In this document: piece after piece, positions 1 to 13,900 of the stretch
Layout: every line of letters begins with the position of its first letter
How positions within the stretch are numbered: position 1 is the first letter of the stretch
Notes under the pieces: generated by a model
The model's input: the letters and a program-made list of their open reading frames with translations, nothing else
What the model was told of the DNA's origin: nothing
Databases searched by the model: none
Assembly: GCA_964247055.1 (NCBI GenBank)
Contig: OZ176050.1
Span: forward strand, 12,400,001 to 12,464,000
Length of the DNA stretch: 64,000 nucleotides
DNA from: Paragordius varius
Lineage: Eukaryota > Nematomorpha
Direction of reading: 5' to 3'
Made by a program: the position numbers and the translations under genes

Positions 1-90
1 CGTACCGAGAGAAGAGGGGGAACATAATTTACGGTCGCTTCATTGAGGCCACGAGTAATTTTGAATAAAAGTTTTGGTAACATACGCCTT

Positions 91-856
91 TATCATGTGT
101 ATTCATAAGTTCTAACCGGTTTAATTAATTAGACCTCTGCGAAAAGTAAGCAGAAGATTAATTTGATACAGGACCCATTTTGTTGATCTTACAATACACC
201 CAAAATTTGATTTACCAAAAACTAGGTCTTACTTTTATCATTAAGCGGAAAGACAACATTTTAAGCATTTATTGCAATCAAGAAAGTGATGCTGTTGTAA
301 GTTATGTATGTTAGTAGAACGTATGGTGAACATGCTTTATCAATTAACACCTGTCAAACATGGTTTTGAATATTAATGAAATCATATGAAAGAGTGTGAT
401 TGCTGTGGTAGACCGCGCCACTGCAAAACAATTAAATGCAAGAGCTTTTGGATAATGACACAACTGAAACTCAACAACAATTGGCAGAAACACAAAGGTA
501 TCCGGAATGAATCATAAAACATGGCAAAGTGATTTTGAAAATGATTATGCTTTGTCTCAAACAGTAAAATTAGATACACCTTAAAATCAATAGCTAATTT
601 TTCCTCATCCGATGAACTCTCCTGACCTGATGCCACCTGACTTATTTCATGAATCAAGACCTTTGCAAAGTAGCTACTAATATCGAAGGCATTGTAATAA
701 TGGTTTTCTACATGAGAAAATCAATTTTTCTGGCACGGCGCTGAGGGATAGGCAAAATGTTTAGAAGCTGATAGACAATGTTTGAATAATATAAATTGAT
801 TTCCTTTCAAAATTAAATTTTTTTTCACAAAAAATCGCTTATGAATACACCTGGTA
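91..856 (+). mobile_element. Decayed mariner transposon, copy A (irritans-like)
   Basis: The ends are inverted repeats: TATCATGTGTATTCATAAG on the left and the reverse complement of a TACCAGGTGTATTCATAAG version on the right, each beginning with the TA target. The + strand keeps transposase scraps in several frames: a YGEHALS-like stretch near 310-350, a DNDTTETQQQLAET-like helix-turn-helix spacer near 440-490, an SPDLMPPDLF stretch near 615-650 matching the usual SPDLAPSDYHLF, and a C-terminal remnant near 740-790. At about 0.77 kb against the usual 1.3 kb it has lost the catalytic core and carries many stops. It is an old, inactive copy of the family also seen at 10021-11180. Confidence 0.85.
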
Positions 857-1393
857 GGCAAATAAATATTTTTTAATCTATCGTTTAAAACTGTATCAAA
901 TGACTTTTCGAATTTGGCTGTTTTTGGCCAATTTATAAATTTTAACTAATTTGGCGCTTAATTTTTAAAAATATAAAATGTTTCAAAAAATCTACAAAAA
1001 ATAAACTTCAATAACTAATTCTAATTTTTTTAAAGCTATAAGATCAAAAGTCTTTTTAATCCCTCTAAGCTAGAAAGAATCATAAATTGCCAAATTTTAG
1101 TTTTGTTTCAAATAAACATCATATCAAATTAATTTAAACTTTGATATAAGCCTACTTTATCATGAGATCAACTTTCCAGCCAAAAAAAACTATAAGACAA
1201 ATAATTTTTTATAAGCCAACCATATTTTTTAAACTTGACTAACCCTTTTTAGATTGCAATACCTTGAGAGAAATTTTGGGATATGTTTTTTATTAAGTAC
1301 CAGACTTTCAAATATGAAACAAAATATTAAGCCATAATGTTTTTAGGTTACATTGTTTGTTGCAAATATTGTATTATTTAAACTTACAGGGGT

Positions 1394-1652
1394 GAATTTA
1401 CCTGAAATGTATTTATACGGACAAAATCTAAAAATATAAAGACAAATATTTATCTAAAAGACAACCATACTTTTTAAAACTTTAATCTTTAAAATTTAAT
1501 ATTTATGTTATTGATATTATATCTATTTCAGACTTTACCACTTTAAACAATGAGTTATATTGAAATAAATCAAGAATTTGGTTGTCTTTTAGAAAAAAAT
1601 ATTTGTCTTTCTTATTTGCGTTTTGTCCGTATAATTTCAGTTTTTATTGTAA
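1394..1652. repeat. Tc1/mariner-like MITE, copy 1
   Basis: Degenerate copy of the window's commonest MITE. The left arm reads TATACGGACAAAATC and then AAGACAAATATT and AAGACAACCATAC. The right arm is its inverse, with GGTTGTCTTTTAG, ATTTGTCTTT and TTTTGTCCGTATAATTTCAG. Arms are about 70 bp around a non-coding centre. See the copy at 3159-3438 for the best ends. Confidence 0.8.
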
Positions 1653-2422
1653 CATTCTTTAATGAAGCCTAAAATTTCAGATGGCTATCAAGTTTATTAT
1701 GAAGACCATTAAAATTATAAAAAATATAAGAAAAACGGATGTATATTAAATTTTCAATATTATTGCCGTGTATGTAATCAAGTTTTGAAATGTTTTATAA
1801 AAATTAATGCTGAGAAATAGAGATACTTAAACAAATCTAATCTCTCATCCATTCCTTACTGAATTTAATTAAAAATTTTATGAATCTGGGAAAATAGAAA
1901 AAATTAAGGATAAGCACCAACATTTTTGCCAAAAAATTACGAAATTCAATTATTATTATATATTATATATAATTTATTTATGTTCGTTCGATAAATTATA
2001 CAACAAATTTATTTACAATAATATATATATGAATGTGTATGGTTTACGCTCAAACGAATATTAGGCACATTTTGTCATCCTTCCTTTACCATTATATAGA
2101 ATAGAAAAAAAAGAATGATCATGAATATTAAATGGGTTCAGTAAATTTATTCCTTTACATTTGGTTTATCAGTCCTTAGCATTATACTGACTGATTGAAT
2201 TAAAGATTAACTTTCTTTCGCTTTTTTTGTGAAAGTAGGTTTTCTAAGAATTTTTTCTGTCTGTTTCCAAAATGTGTGTGTTGTGGTTCCTGGAAAGTTT
2301 TTTTACCAAGGTATAATAGCTCAGAGTTGTTTCTAATGGTAAAAATATAATTGCCTAATATTTGTATATCGATTAGTAGTTGGCATTTTTGGCATTTGCT
2401 TTAAACTTTTTTTGACATATTG

Positions 2423-2448
2423 ATTATTATTATTATTATTATTATTAA
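2423..2448. repeat. (ATT)n microsatellite
   Basis: About eight uninterrupted ATT units in intergenic DNA. Confidence 0.9.
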
Positions 2449-3158
2449 TATAAAATGAAAGATTTGGAAAATATTGTGGAGCATACAGACTGGAACAGGA
2501 CAATGTCACATAAATATATCTAACCTAATTAAGGTTGCTTACTGATTTAGAGAGAAAACATAGTTTATCTGACTGATTTATTATTCTGCATAATATGTTT
2601 ACCAATTTTATTATGGATTCAAAAACTGTGCTGTCCTTTTCCTATAACCTTAAGTGAAAAGAGAGCCAACCAACAAATTATACGAAATTGAGTTAAATTG
2701 ACTAAACTAAAGTTAACTTAACACATAAATAATTATTCCATAATGATTTTTCATTAAGTGGTGGTGTGGTGTATAGAGTTTAAATCTTTCCATCGAAAGT
2801 GAATATAAATTAGAAAGGTTTTATCACTGTTTTGATATTTTAAAAAGAGAATATGTAATAGAGTTACGTATTTTGAGTAATAAAATAATATTGACTGGCC
2901 TAATTTGTATATTTTAAAAGTGGAGAATCCGAAAAAAGCTACATTTTATCAGATAAAAAATGTCGAATATGTCCAATTGCTTTTATTCTAAACATGATTA
3001 AATAAAGTTATACACACTTTATAAGGAGGTGTAACCGGTAAGAATAAGTTTTATAATCATTTTTAAATAAAAACCCGCTTAACTTCGCCTTTATCATTAA
3101 AAACGACAAAGTGCCCGCGTCGAAATATGGTTTGTTCATTCGCAAATAAAATTTCTAT

Positions 3159-3438
3159 TACAGTAAAAATTGAAATTATACGGACAAAACGTGAAATCAA
3201 GACAAATATTTTTTCCAAAAGACAACCATACTTTTTTAATCTTGATTTTTTTTTTAATCTTGATTTTTTTAAAATACAAAGTATAATATAGAAATGTAAA
3301 TTGGTAACACAATCAGTTATGTATTTTACGATAGCAATTAAAAGGATAAATTAAGGTTAAATATGATTGCCTTTTGAAAAAAAAAATTTTGTCTTTATAT
3401 TTTTACATTTTGTCCGTATTATTTTAATTTTTACTGTA
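3159..3438. repeat. Tc1/mariner-like MITE, copy 2 (reference copy)
   Basis: Begins TACAGTAAAAATTGAAATTA and ends with the inverse, AATTTTTACTGTA, giving TA on both edges as in Tc1/mariner insertions. The inverted arms are about 80 bp (ACGGACAAAACGT, AAGACAAATATTTTTT, AAGACAACCATAC and their inverses). The centre contains GGTAACACAATCAGTT, which is also found in other copies. It has no coding capacity and must be mobilised in trans, if at all. Confidence 0.88.
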
Positions 3439-4679
3439 ATATGAAATAATTTGTGGTATAATATATAGTTTATATCCAAGAGTTTACTTATTCTTTCAAA
3501 TTAATCATCATTTTAAATACTATTTCCACACACTTTTATACTAGGATTTGTAAAAATATTCACAGGATATATTTAACATTGTTCATTTTTGGAATGTGTT
3601 GTGTTCTATCTAAGATTCTATTTTAAAAGCAGGACCAATTTTGAGACATATCTCTGAATAAATTTATCCTCCATTCCAAGTTAAAAAAATCAATTCTGAA
3701 TTTATAATGTAAGCTTAACAAATGAGATTACTCTATGAGAGCAGTTTCCGTGATGCATAATTTGAATTGCTTGTTTGGCATAAAAATTGTCAAATATCAA
3801 ATTATAATACATTTTATGTAAGTTTTTTATTTTAAATTTATTCGTCAATAATTCGGCAAAAAAATTATAATTTACATTTTCAATTAAGTAAATCCCATTT
3901 AAATTAAAATAAAAAATCAAATGCAAAAATTAAATTTAATTTTTTAAAACTCAAAATTGCCTGCCAGTTGTTTGTTTTTTAGATTAATATATATTGTTTA
4001 AAAATTTTCAAATATTTATTAATTATATAATGAAAATTGTTTATTTATCTCATTAAAATACTAAAAAAAAATAATGAATATTCAAATAATATATATATGA
4101 AGTAAAAAGATTTTTCTTAAACCAACTTAAAATAATGATAACAAGACACACTCACTTGCAACGAAATCTCTGAAATTCTGAATATTAATATGTGAGAAGA
4201 TGAGTATAGGTGCCAGACTGGACGAAAAAAAAAGAAATTTGAATTAATTAAGATGTGGTTAGGAGCATGGTTTGGAAAAATAAACGACCTTATAACTTAA
4301 AAACTTATCATTTAATCCTTTTTTCTAGAAATTTTCAACTTTTTTTTCCGGAATATATAAATTTTCATCTCTAATCTATCCAATTTTTCACATTTTGTTA
4401 TCTATTTCATCTATCTTTTGGTCAAAAAATATTTTTTTGTTATATATTGAAATTATATATCATTTTGTATGATTTTTGCGTAAAATATATTTCACCTCAA
4501 AAATATCTATCTACTATGTATAAAACAATGGAATAAAAAATTGAGATATAATTCTTGTAGAAATAATTTTATTATTTTCATATCGTAAATTATAATCGCA
4601 TGCACGTTTTATTATGTGTGGTTTAAATTGGTGTTTCTTATTTTAAAATAATTCCCTTTCCTATAATGATATTCTTGAC
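3439..4679. other. AT-rich spacer, nothing coding recognised
   Basis: Apart from poly-A/T runs I see no gene, RNA gene or repeat here. It should hold the 5' UTR and promoter of the neuroligin gene, but no individual site can be supported. Confidence 0.5.
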
Positions 4680-7600
4680 ATGTTATCAGCTCATCTTCAA
4701 TTATTATCATCTCTTAATTTGTTTTTTGTACGCACTAATTTTGTAATAATTGTCTTGTCAAATTTTTTTATTTCAATTATCTTTTTAATCGCAGCACTGC
4801 TAATAATTTGTTGTCTATGGTACCCGAGGAAAAAATGTTTATTAATTAATAGTTCATATTTTGTAAAAACTACGATAATAATTAGTCTTTTACCGAGTTT
4901 GATTGGTAAAAATTCTGCAAAAATAGAGGCTTCAACTCTAAAATCTCCAAAAATCAGCTCAAATGCTTTCACCCCACCACCCTCATTTATTACAACAAAG
5001 ACTCAGTTTGAAATAGTTGGGCACACACGGTTAATTCAAATTCGACAAGGTGCTATAATTGGTACAATATGGAAGCCAAAATATAAATTATATCCAATTC
5101 CTCATAATTTCGAAAAAATTAATCCCAACAATCTAAATCCAAAAGTAAATCCAAAGGTAAATCAATACTATGTTGGCTCAGGCAAAAAATCACCGCCAGT
5201 CGTTAAGACATATTTGGGTATAAAATTTGCCAGTGCAGGCCCCCAACGTAGATTTATGCCGCCTGGGCCAGCCCCAAAATGGAAAGGTTTACTCAATGCC
5301 ACAATGTTGGGTCCAATATGTCCCCAAAAATTACTGGAATTTACCAAAAACACTAAAGATACATTACAAAATTTTAATTCCCACACTTTTTCCAATCATC
5401 AAATAAAACATGATAAATCACAGAAGGTTGATGAAAATGTACAACAGTTGAACATCAATGAAGATTGTCTAAATCTGAATCTTTATATTCCTGACTTTGA
5501 ATCTTCTCTGGCTCCAAACTACAATAGTAAGTTGATTTTTCTAATTTGTGAGTATACTATATATTATCTGTGTGCTTTGCTTCCACTAAATTCGTCGAGT
5601 TTTTGAAAAACACTTTCAACCCAGTTTATAGGAAGTAGTATTATATAGTCAAAATATTTATGGATTATAATAGAACCAAGCCCATTTCCTTTCATAATGA
5701 TAAGCTTTTCAACCATTTCCTTTCTTATATTTTTAAGTCCTATTTTTATAATTGTTTAAATTAATCACTTTTGGGACTCTGATTAATCGAAAATAGTGCT
5801 AAAACTAAAACTTGATTTTTTGAAGAAAAAATTTAAAATATTTATAAAATAATTAATTGCTTAAAACATTTTATTTTTAAAATGGTCTCATGATGCGCAT
5901 TATTAGCCATGTATTTCCCCCTCAATATTGGTTATTGTAAAGAAACTCCACTGTTTTTTGTATCTGAGTTTAATTTTATTCTTAGCCGCCTTCTACGGTG
6001 TAATTATTTTAATAATTTAAAATATTTAGCCTTATATTCATTGACAGCTATTTTCATAACCTATTTAATCCAAATAAATCATTAAAAATCAATATGCAGG
6101 TTATTTGCATATTTATAAATAATTTTAACTTTATCATTTTTAACAGATGTCAAATATGGATACTAAATTTTATTCAATGAAATGTGTTATTATAGTTATG
6201 TTATAACATTAGGTTATAAATATTCATATAAGGAATTATCCAACCTCTATGCTAAAGCTTATGAAAAATTATCATTTTTAATTATGTTAATGGATTTTAA
6301 TAAGGTGGCAAAGAACGGACTCTATAAAATTTAATTTTTAATTTAGAAAAAAGTTTTTTTATATATTAAAATTATCTTAATGCCAGAAGAAAGCATCATC
6401 AAATATTGATTTATCATGGGAATTCTCAGTTTTACCTTGGTTTAGTTTATAAAATTTGGACGTTATTATTTATTTAAGAAAATCGAAAAAATAAAATCTG
6501 TCAAAAATATCAATAAAATATATATGTAAATAGTTTTACATAAAAAACTAAAATTATACGGCAAAACGTAAAAATGTAAAGACAAATATTTTTTTCTAAA
6601 AATCTACTTTAATATAACTCAATGTTTTAGATGGCAAAGTGTGAAATAGATATGTAAATTACTAACACAATCAATTCTATATTTTACAATTGTAACTAAA
6701 TAGTTTATATAGTAAGGTTGAAGTATGGTTGTCTTTTAGATATTGTCTTAATATTAGTTGGTTTTGTCCGTATAAAGTTTTTATTTTTACTGTAAGTCGT
6801 CTCAAAACTTGATTCAAACTTTTATGGTGGCATTTAAAATTCGAGTAAATATGCGAAATTAAAATACAGTTTTTTATAGAAGAGTATAAATTGGCCAGCT
6901 ACAGTTTGTTTTCCCAATTTTTCTAGAGTTTAAAGGCACGTATATATTTGATAAAAACAGCTGTGATCTTTGAAATCAAGACCTAACGATAATAATTAGC
7001 TGCATTAATGCAATTAAATGCAAATAACATTTATTTTTTAACATTATAGCGAGTTTTTATAGCGAGAGCTATTCTATAAAAAATCTAAAATTAATGTTTG
7101 GCGTCAAAAAGTTGAGTTGATGATTTTTTACAATATTTTTCTAATATTTTTCTGATTACTTTTAAATTCTATTTTGAATTGGTGCCTAATCATGGAAATT
7201 TTAAGGAAATTTGAAATTATAGGGTAAAAAATCACAGTAGAAGCAAAATAAAGGTTAAATTTTAGATCAGGTATGTCCAACACCCGGCCCTCCGACATTT
7301 TCTTAACAAAATTAATATTTCTTAAACAATTTTTCGAATTTAATCTATCCTATTGGCAGGAAGTATAAAAAAATTGCGATATTGTGCTTGTATTTTACAG
7401 TCTTACGTTTAAAATCTAATAAAATATTTACAAATGACCAATATTTCCGAATGCGACCAGCAAAGCCATTTATGTTGGACATCCCTGTTTTAGTTAACTT
7501 TTAATTTATTTTTTAAAAAGATTATGCGCGCACAAAAAATAATTATCATGGTGAAAATTAATTATAATACTAAAAATAATAGTTGTTATCAATTTTCTAA

Positions 7601-7861
7601 CATATATTTATACTAATCCAGAAACTTTATACAATATATTGACGATTGCAAAATAAAAATGGACATAGTTATTAATCTTTATGTTTAGAATTTTTCCAAC
7701 AAAAATCTTAAATAATTCCTGTGGTGAATGACACAGCTTTATTCCCTGGTGATTTTATCATTAGTTTTTTTTGTCTTTTTAGGTTTTTTTTGTATCATCC
7801 TGATTATTATTTAGAAAAAGTAATAATAATTTTCAATTTACTACACAAAACATATTATCAA

Positions 7862-7901
<40 letters not shown>

Positions 7902-10900
7902 TTCAATAATCCAATCAAAGAAGGAGAAATAATTTGAAAACTGTAAAAATGGATTTAAAGTTTTGTTAGGTTTTAAACATGTATAAATATTATTAAATTT
8001 TGATAACATTTATATGGATTGTCTTTTCCGTTATACAATTAGTTTTTGATTATTTAAGTTTTCACATATTTAAAAGTTAAAGAATTGATTCTATTCTAGG
8101 TGGATAAGGTTGTTTAAATAGTCTATTCTAGTTGGATAAGGTTTAAATAGGTTAATAAGCAAATTATTTAGCAAACTCTAAATAATGTTTTGTTTAGTTC
8201 ATAATAAATATTTATGTATTAAAATTTTTGAATTAAATTGTGAAAAACTTAAACTTAGCTTTTTAAAAAAATACAGAACGATAATAACAAATGTAGGACG
8301 TGACTTTTGGCATAAAAGTCCAATTTAAAGTAAAAAATTTGACATTTTACAAAAAAATGAGGTTTAGTAAAATAAATTATTTATCTGCAGTACAAATCAT
8401 ATTTAACTTTGATTAGTTTTATGTTTAAACCACTATTTGGTAAATCGTTTTTTTAAGAAAAGATGTATATCGAAATTGGTGATTTTTTATAGGTTTTTTA
8501 ATATAATAATATATATTTATAGATTAGGGACTTTTAGAAAGTTATGGATTTTATGAATAATTTGTATCCTATTAAAAGGGATTTCATTTTATAATTGTGC
8601 AACTATGCTTTTTTTCGACATATTTTTTGCTTTATGGATAAAGAAATATTAAAAAAGTTATTAATTATGAAAGCGAAACACGGTTATAAGGGTGGTTCAT
8701 TATAAATATATAAATAAAACTGCAAATTGTATTATATCGCTCTCAGTTGATATGCATGTGTGCTACGCACATGATATAAAAAGCCATAAGAAATAATTTT
8801 AAACACTAATATTTAAAATTAAATCCTCAAACTTAAGCTATATATTTATGCGCCTTTAGTTAGCTGAAAAATTAAATATAAGTTAAATTGGTAGGTGCTT
8901 TGGGGTACTACATTTAGGATAAATAAAAATTTTATAAGAATGTTAGGTGAACTAATCCGGAGTGATGTGATGTTTTATTGAAATATATCCTCAGAGTTTA
9001 TATTTTTTTATTATTAATAAACGCCATATCTGTTTATATACTGTCAAGCCGAATATATTACAATAGATATTTGTTTTAGTTTTCGCAAATTGTCAATTTA
9101 ATTTATTTAACATTGCTTTTTGTTTTTGTCCAATTATTCTGTTGACATCAAAGCATGTAATACACTATAATTTAAAAACGGTTTAAGCCTATCAAACCGT
9201 AAGGTTAAAATACCGCTAAAACTAGATATAATCTTTGAACATGTTAACGATAAAAATTATATCAAATACGGATAATAAAATCTGAAAAAAATTATGAAAA
9301 TTACTTTAATTTTATATTTATTTGTTGTAATTTGACATATTACACTATGAAAAGAAGTTATATTATCTTCTTTTGGTGTCTTTTCATTTGTGAAGTTTAT
9401 TGATAAGTTATCACGTTACTGCATTTAACCGTTCAACAGGTTGTTTTAAAGGGTCAATTTTCTACAAGATATTAGAAAATTTTAATTATTTTTTATAAAT
9501 TAAAAGGGATTACATTTCCCAAAATATAGAGTTTTGAGCTTTCTTTTTTCTTTCTAATGAACGGTAAGGACTTACATTTCAGAAGAGCTTTAACACTCGC
9601 CTGCCCTGGGCTGACATGAAAATAGTTTCGGCCTTCCTACTTTGGTAACAGATATACCAAAGCATTGTGCAAAACCCGTAGATTCTAAAATAACTTTTTT
9701 ATTGCTACACGTTAAAAATGTTTGTATGTATTATTTTAATTCAAATTTTAAAATTCTTGGAAATTTCTCGATAAAAAGCTTGTTGATCAAAGAACAAAAA
9801 CCCATGGGGATTTCACAACGATTTCATTATATTAACTCTTTGAAAAAGATCAAAGAATAATTCATTGATTGGAATGTTTAATTTTTTAATTTTACTCATA
9901 AATATCAAATTTTTTATTCAAGGAAAAATATACTGAGAATAATTAATTATATTGAGTTCTACCTATAAATGATATTAAATTTCTGATAATTATTTTATTT
10001 TTGATTATAAGATAATTTTAACGTCTATTCGTTTTCATAAGTTTTTACCGGTTTTTAGTATAAACTTGTAAATTTGAAAGGAAAAATTATTATTTTATTC
10101 AAAATATTGTCCACCGGCATCTACACGTATTACCCAAATCATTGGTAATAGGAAAATGGCACAAAATTAATTATCCTATGCCGAAAGCCATTCGACAAAC
10201 CATTTTCCAACGTCTTCGGAATTATTGAAGTGCTGCTCTGCGGCGGGTGCCCCCTTGATGTGAAGTTATAGCAGATAGCGCAAATCAGGAGAAATCATAG
10301 ATTGTGGTGAAAATTCCCATTGGAGCGATTGTAAAGTGTCTTCCACCAATTTCACTATGCGAGACAAAGCATTATCATGTAGCAAAATCGTTTTGTCATG
10401 TTTTCTGGTGTTCATTCTGTTTTTATGCTTATAATTAGGTATTTGTTGGCGAGAGTGCTCCATATTGACAATTTCACTATAAGTAAAGAATTCATACTGC
10501 TTTGGTCTAACCAAACACAGAGCATGGTTTTCTTGCTCAGGCGATTAGGCTTTGTTGTAGATAAAACGGCCAGAGAGGTGAGAGTCACGATTTTTCCGCC
10601 TCGGATAAACATCCATTTCTCAAAACTCATCCTAATTCGATGCAAAAAACTTCTTCTCGCGGCGTTGAAGCAGGATTTTACAAGCCACCCTGCGATTTAG
10701 GATTTAACGTTTATAAAAATTTTGGAGGTAATTCTACCGAGTTTTTGGTTTCTCCCATTGCTCAAAAACATCTATTTTTGTGGTACGTGTAGTGTTTCTA
10801 TCGATTGTCATTGACTTTTAGTTTAATCATTATCCAATAACTCTTGCATTTAATCGCCTTTGCATTTGTGAGGTCTACCAGAGCGCACACACTCTTTCAC

Positions 10901-13900
10901 ATGAAATCATAACTTTTAATATTCGACACCATGTGTTCATCAATAAAGCATGTTTAGCATATTTTTTTCTAACAAAAGATAACTTTTAACAGCTTTTTTC
11001 CGAAGGCACAAAATTTGACATGATTATTGAATGATAAAAGACTCTAGTTTTTGGTGAACTCAAATTGAAGTTTTTTAAAGTTTAATATTAGATGAACAAA
11101 ATGAGGTCTTTATCTATTTAATCGTCCATGTTATTTTCGCTTATGTCTTCCCCTAATTAAACCATGTATACACCTGGTATAATATGCATTTCCCAAAAAA
11201 TTATGTATGTATTATATCTTAAATAATCCACAATATTTCGTTTTTAAACTGCATTTATGGTAGTGAGTAGGATGACTTAAAAACCAGTTACCAACAACTA
11301 TTTACCATTAAAAAGCTGTACAGAATTTTCGTAAAAACTAAAATATATTATTGTTGTAACAGTTCGATGTTTATATTAAATAGAAAACCGGTAATAATTA
11401 AAGTTTAATAGCATATTTAAAAATCAAAAGTTTTTTCATTGCCTAAATTAAACAACAAAATCCACTTTTCATAAATATTTATTTTATTTTCGAGAATATT
11501 AAAACTCCCATACATAAAAATGTGTTATACCATACATAATTCCATCTTTTGTAAGAAATGCGACAGAATCTTTTTGTGGTGGAAACATTAAAATTATTTG
11601 ATAATTACATTAAATAGCTATATGAACTATACTTTATAGACAGATCTAAACCTGTGGTTTTAATGTTATGGTTGGAGTCATTTGAACAAAAAGGTGAATT
11701 GCCTGATCCCAAACATCTGGCGTTAGAATTGAATGCCATCATCATAACGTTTAACATTCGATTGGGAATATTTGGTAAGTTTAGGGAAACTTAAGCGTTG
11801 AAGGGGTGCGGGATTTTAGATAATTTTAAATAAATCTTTAAAAGTTTTTAGTTAAAATAAAACATAAAAAAATAACCCATTTATGATCACGGTTTGAAAT
11901 TCATTTTTTAATGCGAGGGGTTGTTTTAGAAATGGAGGGGGTACCATCAATTAAGCCACACCTCTGTAAGGAAAACAAATCAAATTTCATATTTAACAGA
12001 AAATCCCCAAAACAATGTATACATACTAAAAAAGACTGAATAGGGCTAATTTAAATTTTGGTTTTTTTTACTTGTTTGTTAATCATTTTAATTTTTAAAT
12101 TACTGTATGCAATATTATGTGTAATTTTTATAACTTTTTGTGAATAATATATATCTATATGGTGATTATTTAAGGCACACATTCATATTTATTTCTAAAT
12201 TAAAAGGCTTTTATTTAAATTTGTTACTAAGCACAGTGTGCAAAAAAATATGAGATAGATAACCAGATTTGCCGCAAAATTTTTATTTGTTGACGACCTA
12301 GTTTTTAAAGTATTGAGAGAAAATCAAGATTGGACAAAATATGAAATTATGGATAATTAAAAAAATAATGATGAAACTTGAAATATTGAGGATTATTATC
12401 ATTTTAGTCGAAATTTATAATTTAAAGCCTAAAGTCATATAGTTAGGATTTTTATTAAAACTCAAATCAAAATATCGTGTTTTTCCTTGAATATACTTAA
12501 TATACAATTAACATGATATAAAACTATAAATAATTTACTAGTTTATTTACATTATAATCATATTATAATATTTTTAAAAATTTGACATAAGGTTTTTTTC
12601 ACGATTCCGCTCTGAATGTAAACGGAAATTACGGATTCTTAGACATCTGCGCTGCGTTGCAATGGACTCGTGAAAATATAGCACAATTCGGAGGCGATAT
12701 AGGGTCAATAACAGTGCTTGGAGGATTGTATGGTGCACCATTGGTTAATGCATTACTCTATTCTCCTCTTACGTTCGGTATTTACAGTAATAATTAAAAT
12801 GTAAAAATGTAAAGACAAATATTTTTTTTCAAAAACAACCATATTTTTTACACCTTACTTTTTCTTATAATAAAATTACCACTGTAAAATATATAATTGA
12901 TTGTGTTACCAAAATTTCTTACTTAGCAAATGTAAATTGAAAAAAAATCACGATTCGAAAAAGTATGGTTGACTTTTTGAAAAAATATTTGTCCATACAT
13001 TTTTACGTTTTATCAAAATATTTCCAATTTATACTGTATTTGTCATAGAATCGTGAAACATAAGACAAAACTTAAATTAATGAGAAATATTTTTTTCCAA
13101 AAACAACCATATTTTTTAAACCATGATTTTTTTATAATCGATGGTTTTGATCGTAAATTAATAAATAAACATGTAAATTGGTAACACTCTCAATTTATTT
13201 AATTTATTATATTAATGTAGAAAATATTAAGGTTCGAATAGTATAGTAGTCTTAAATAAAAAAATATTTGTCTTTTTTTACGTTTTGTCTGTAACTTTTC
13301 AATTTTTACTATGGATAAAGTTTGATGAAATAGAAATTTATTAATAATTTTATCTGATAGATAAATTTAACAACCTAATTCTGATTGGGAGTACTTTTAA
13401 AAGTCAAGCAAAATTTAAAACTCAGCACGATGATGATATTATATGGAGTATTGATGGTATAACTCAAGCTATGAAAGACATATGTGATTATAAAAATACC
13501 GCGCTGTCCGTTATTAATAAAGAAATGAATTCTAACATTAGCGAGGCATTGACAAAATCTATCATTTATCAATGTTTAAAAAAGCAAATGTCCCTGAAAG
13601 ACTTGTTAAGGCTCCAAGAAACCTTGATATCATTCAATGTCGAGTGGAAACCCTATTTAGACAATTACATAATTAAGCCACAATTAATAAGGATCCGTAC
13701 TAATACACTGCCGTCACAAAGATCTCCTAACAAATTACATTTATATAATCAAACGACCACCAAAGTATTAAATATTTTATTGTCAAATTCGCTCGCATCT
13801 TACAAAGTTTTTAAAGATAACCTAATCGATATGATAAAAACGGTTCTTACCAATTCAACTGACCATGAACGTTTGGGTTTGCATTTGTTGAAGCGTCAAA

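Noticed and set aside
9642-9860. 72-codon frame in neuroligin intron 1
   Set aside because: No splice phase match and no esterase or other similarity; chance frame.
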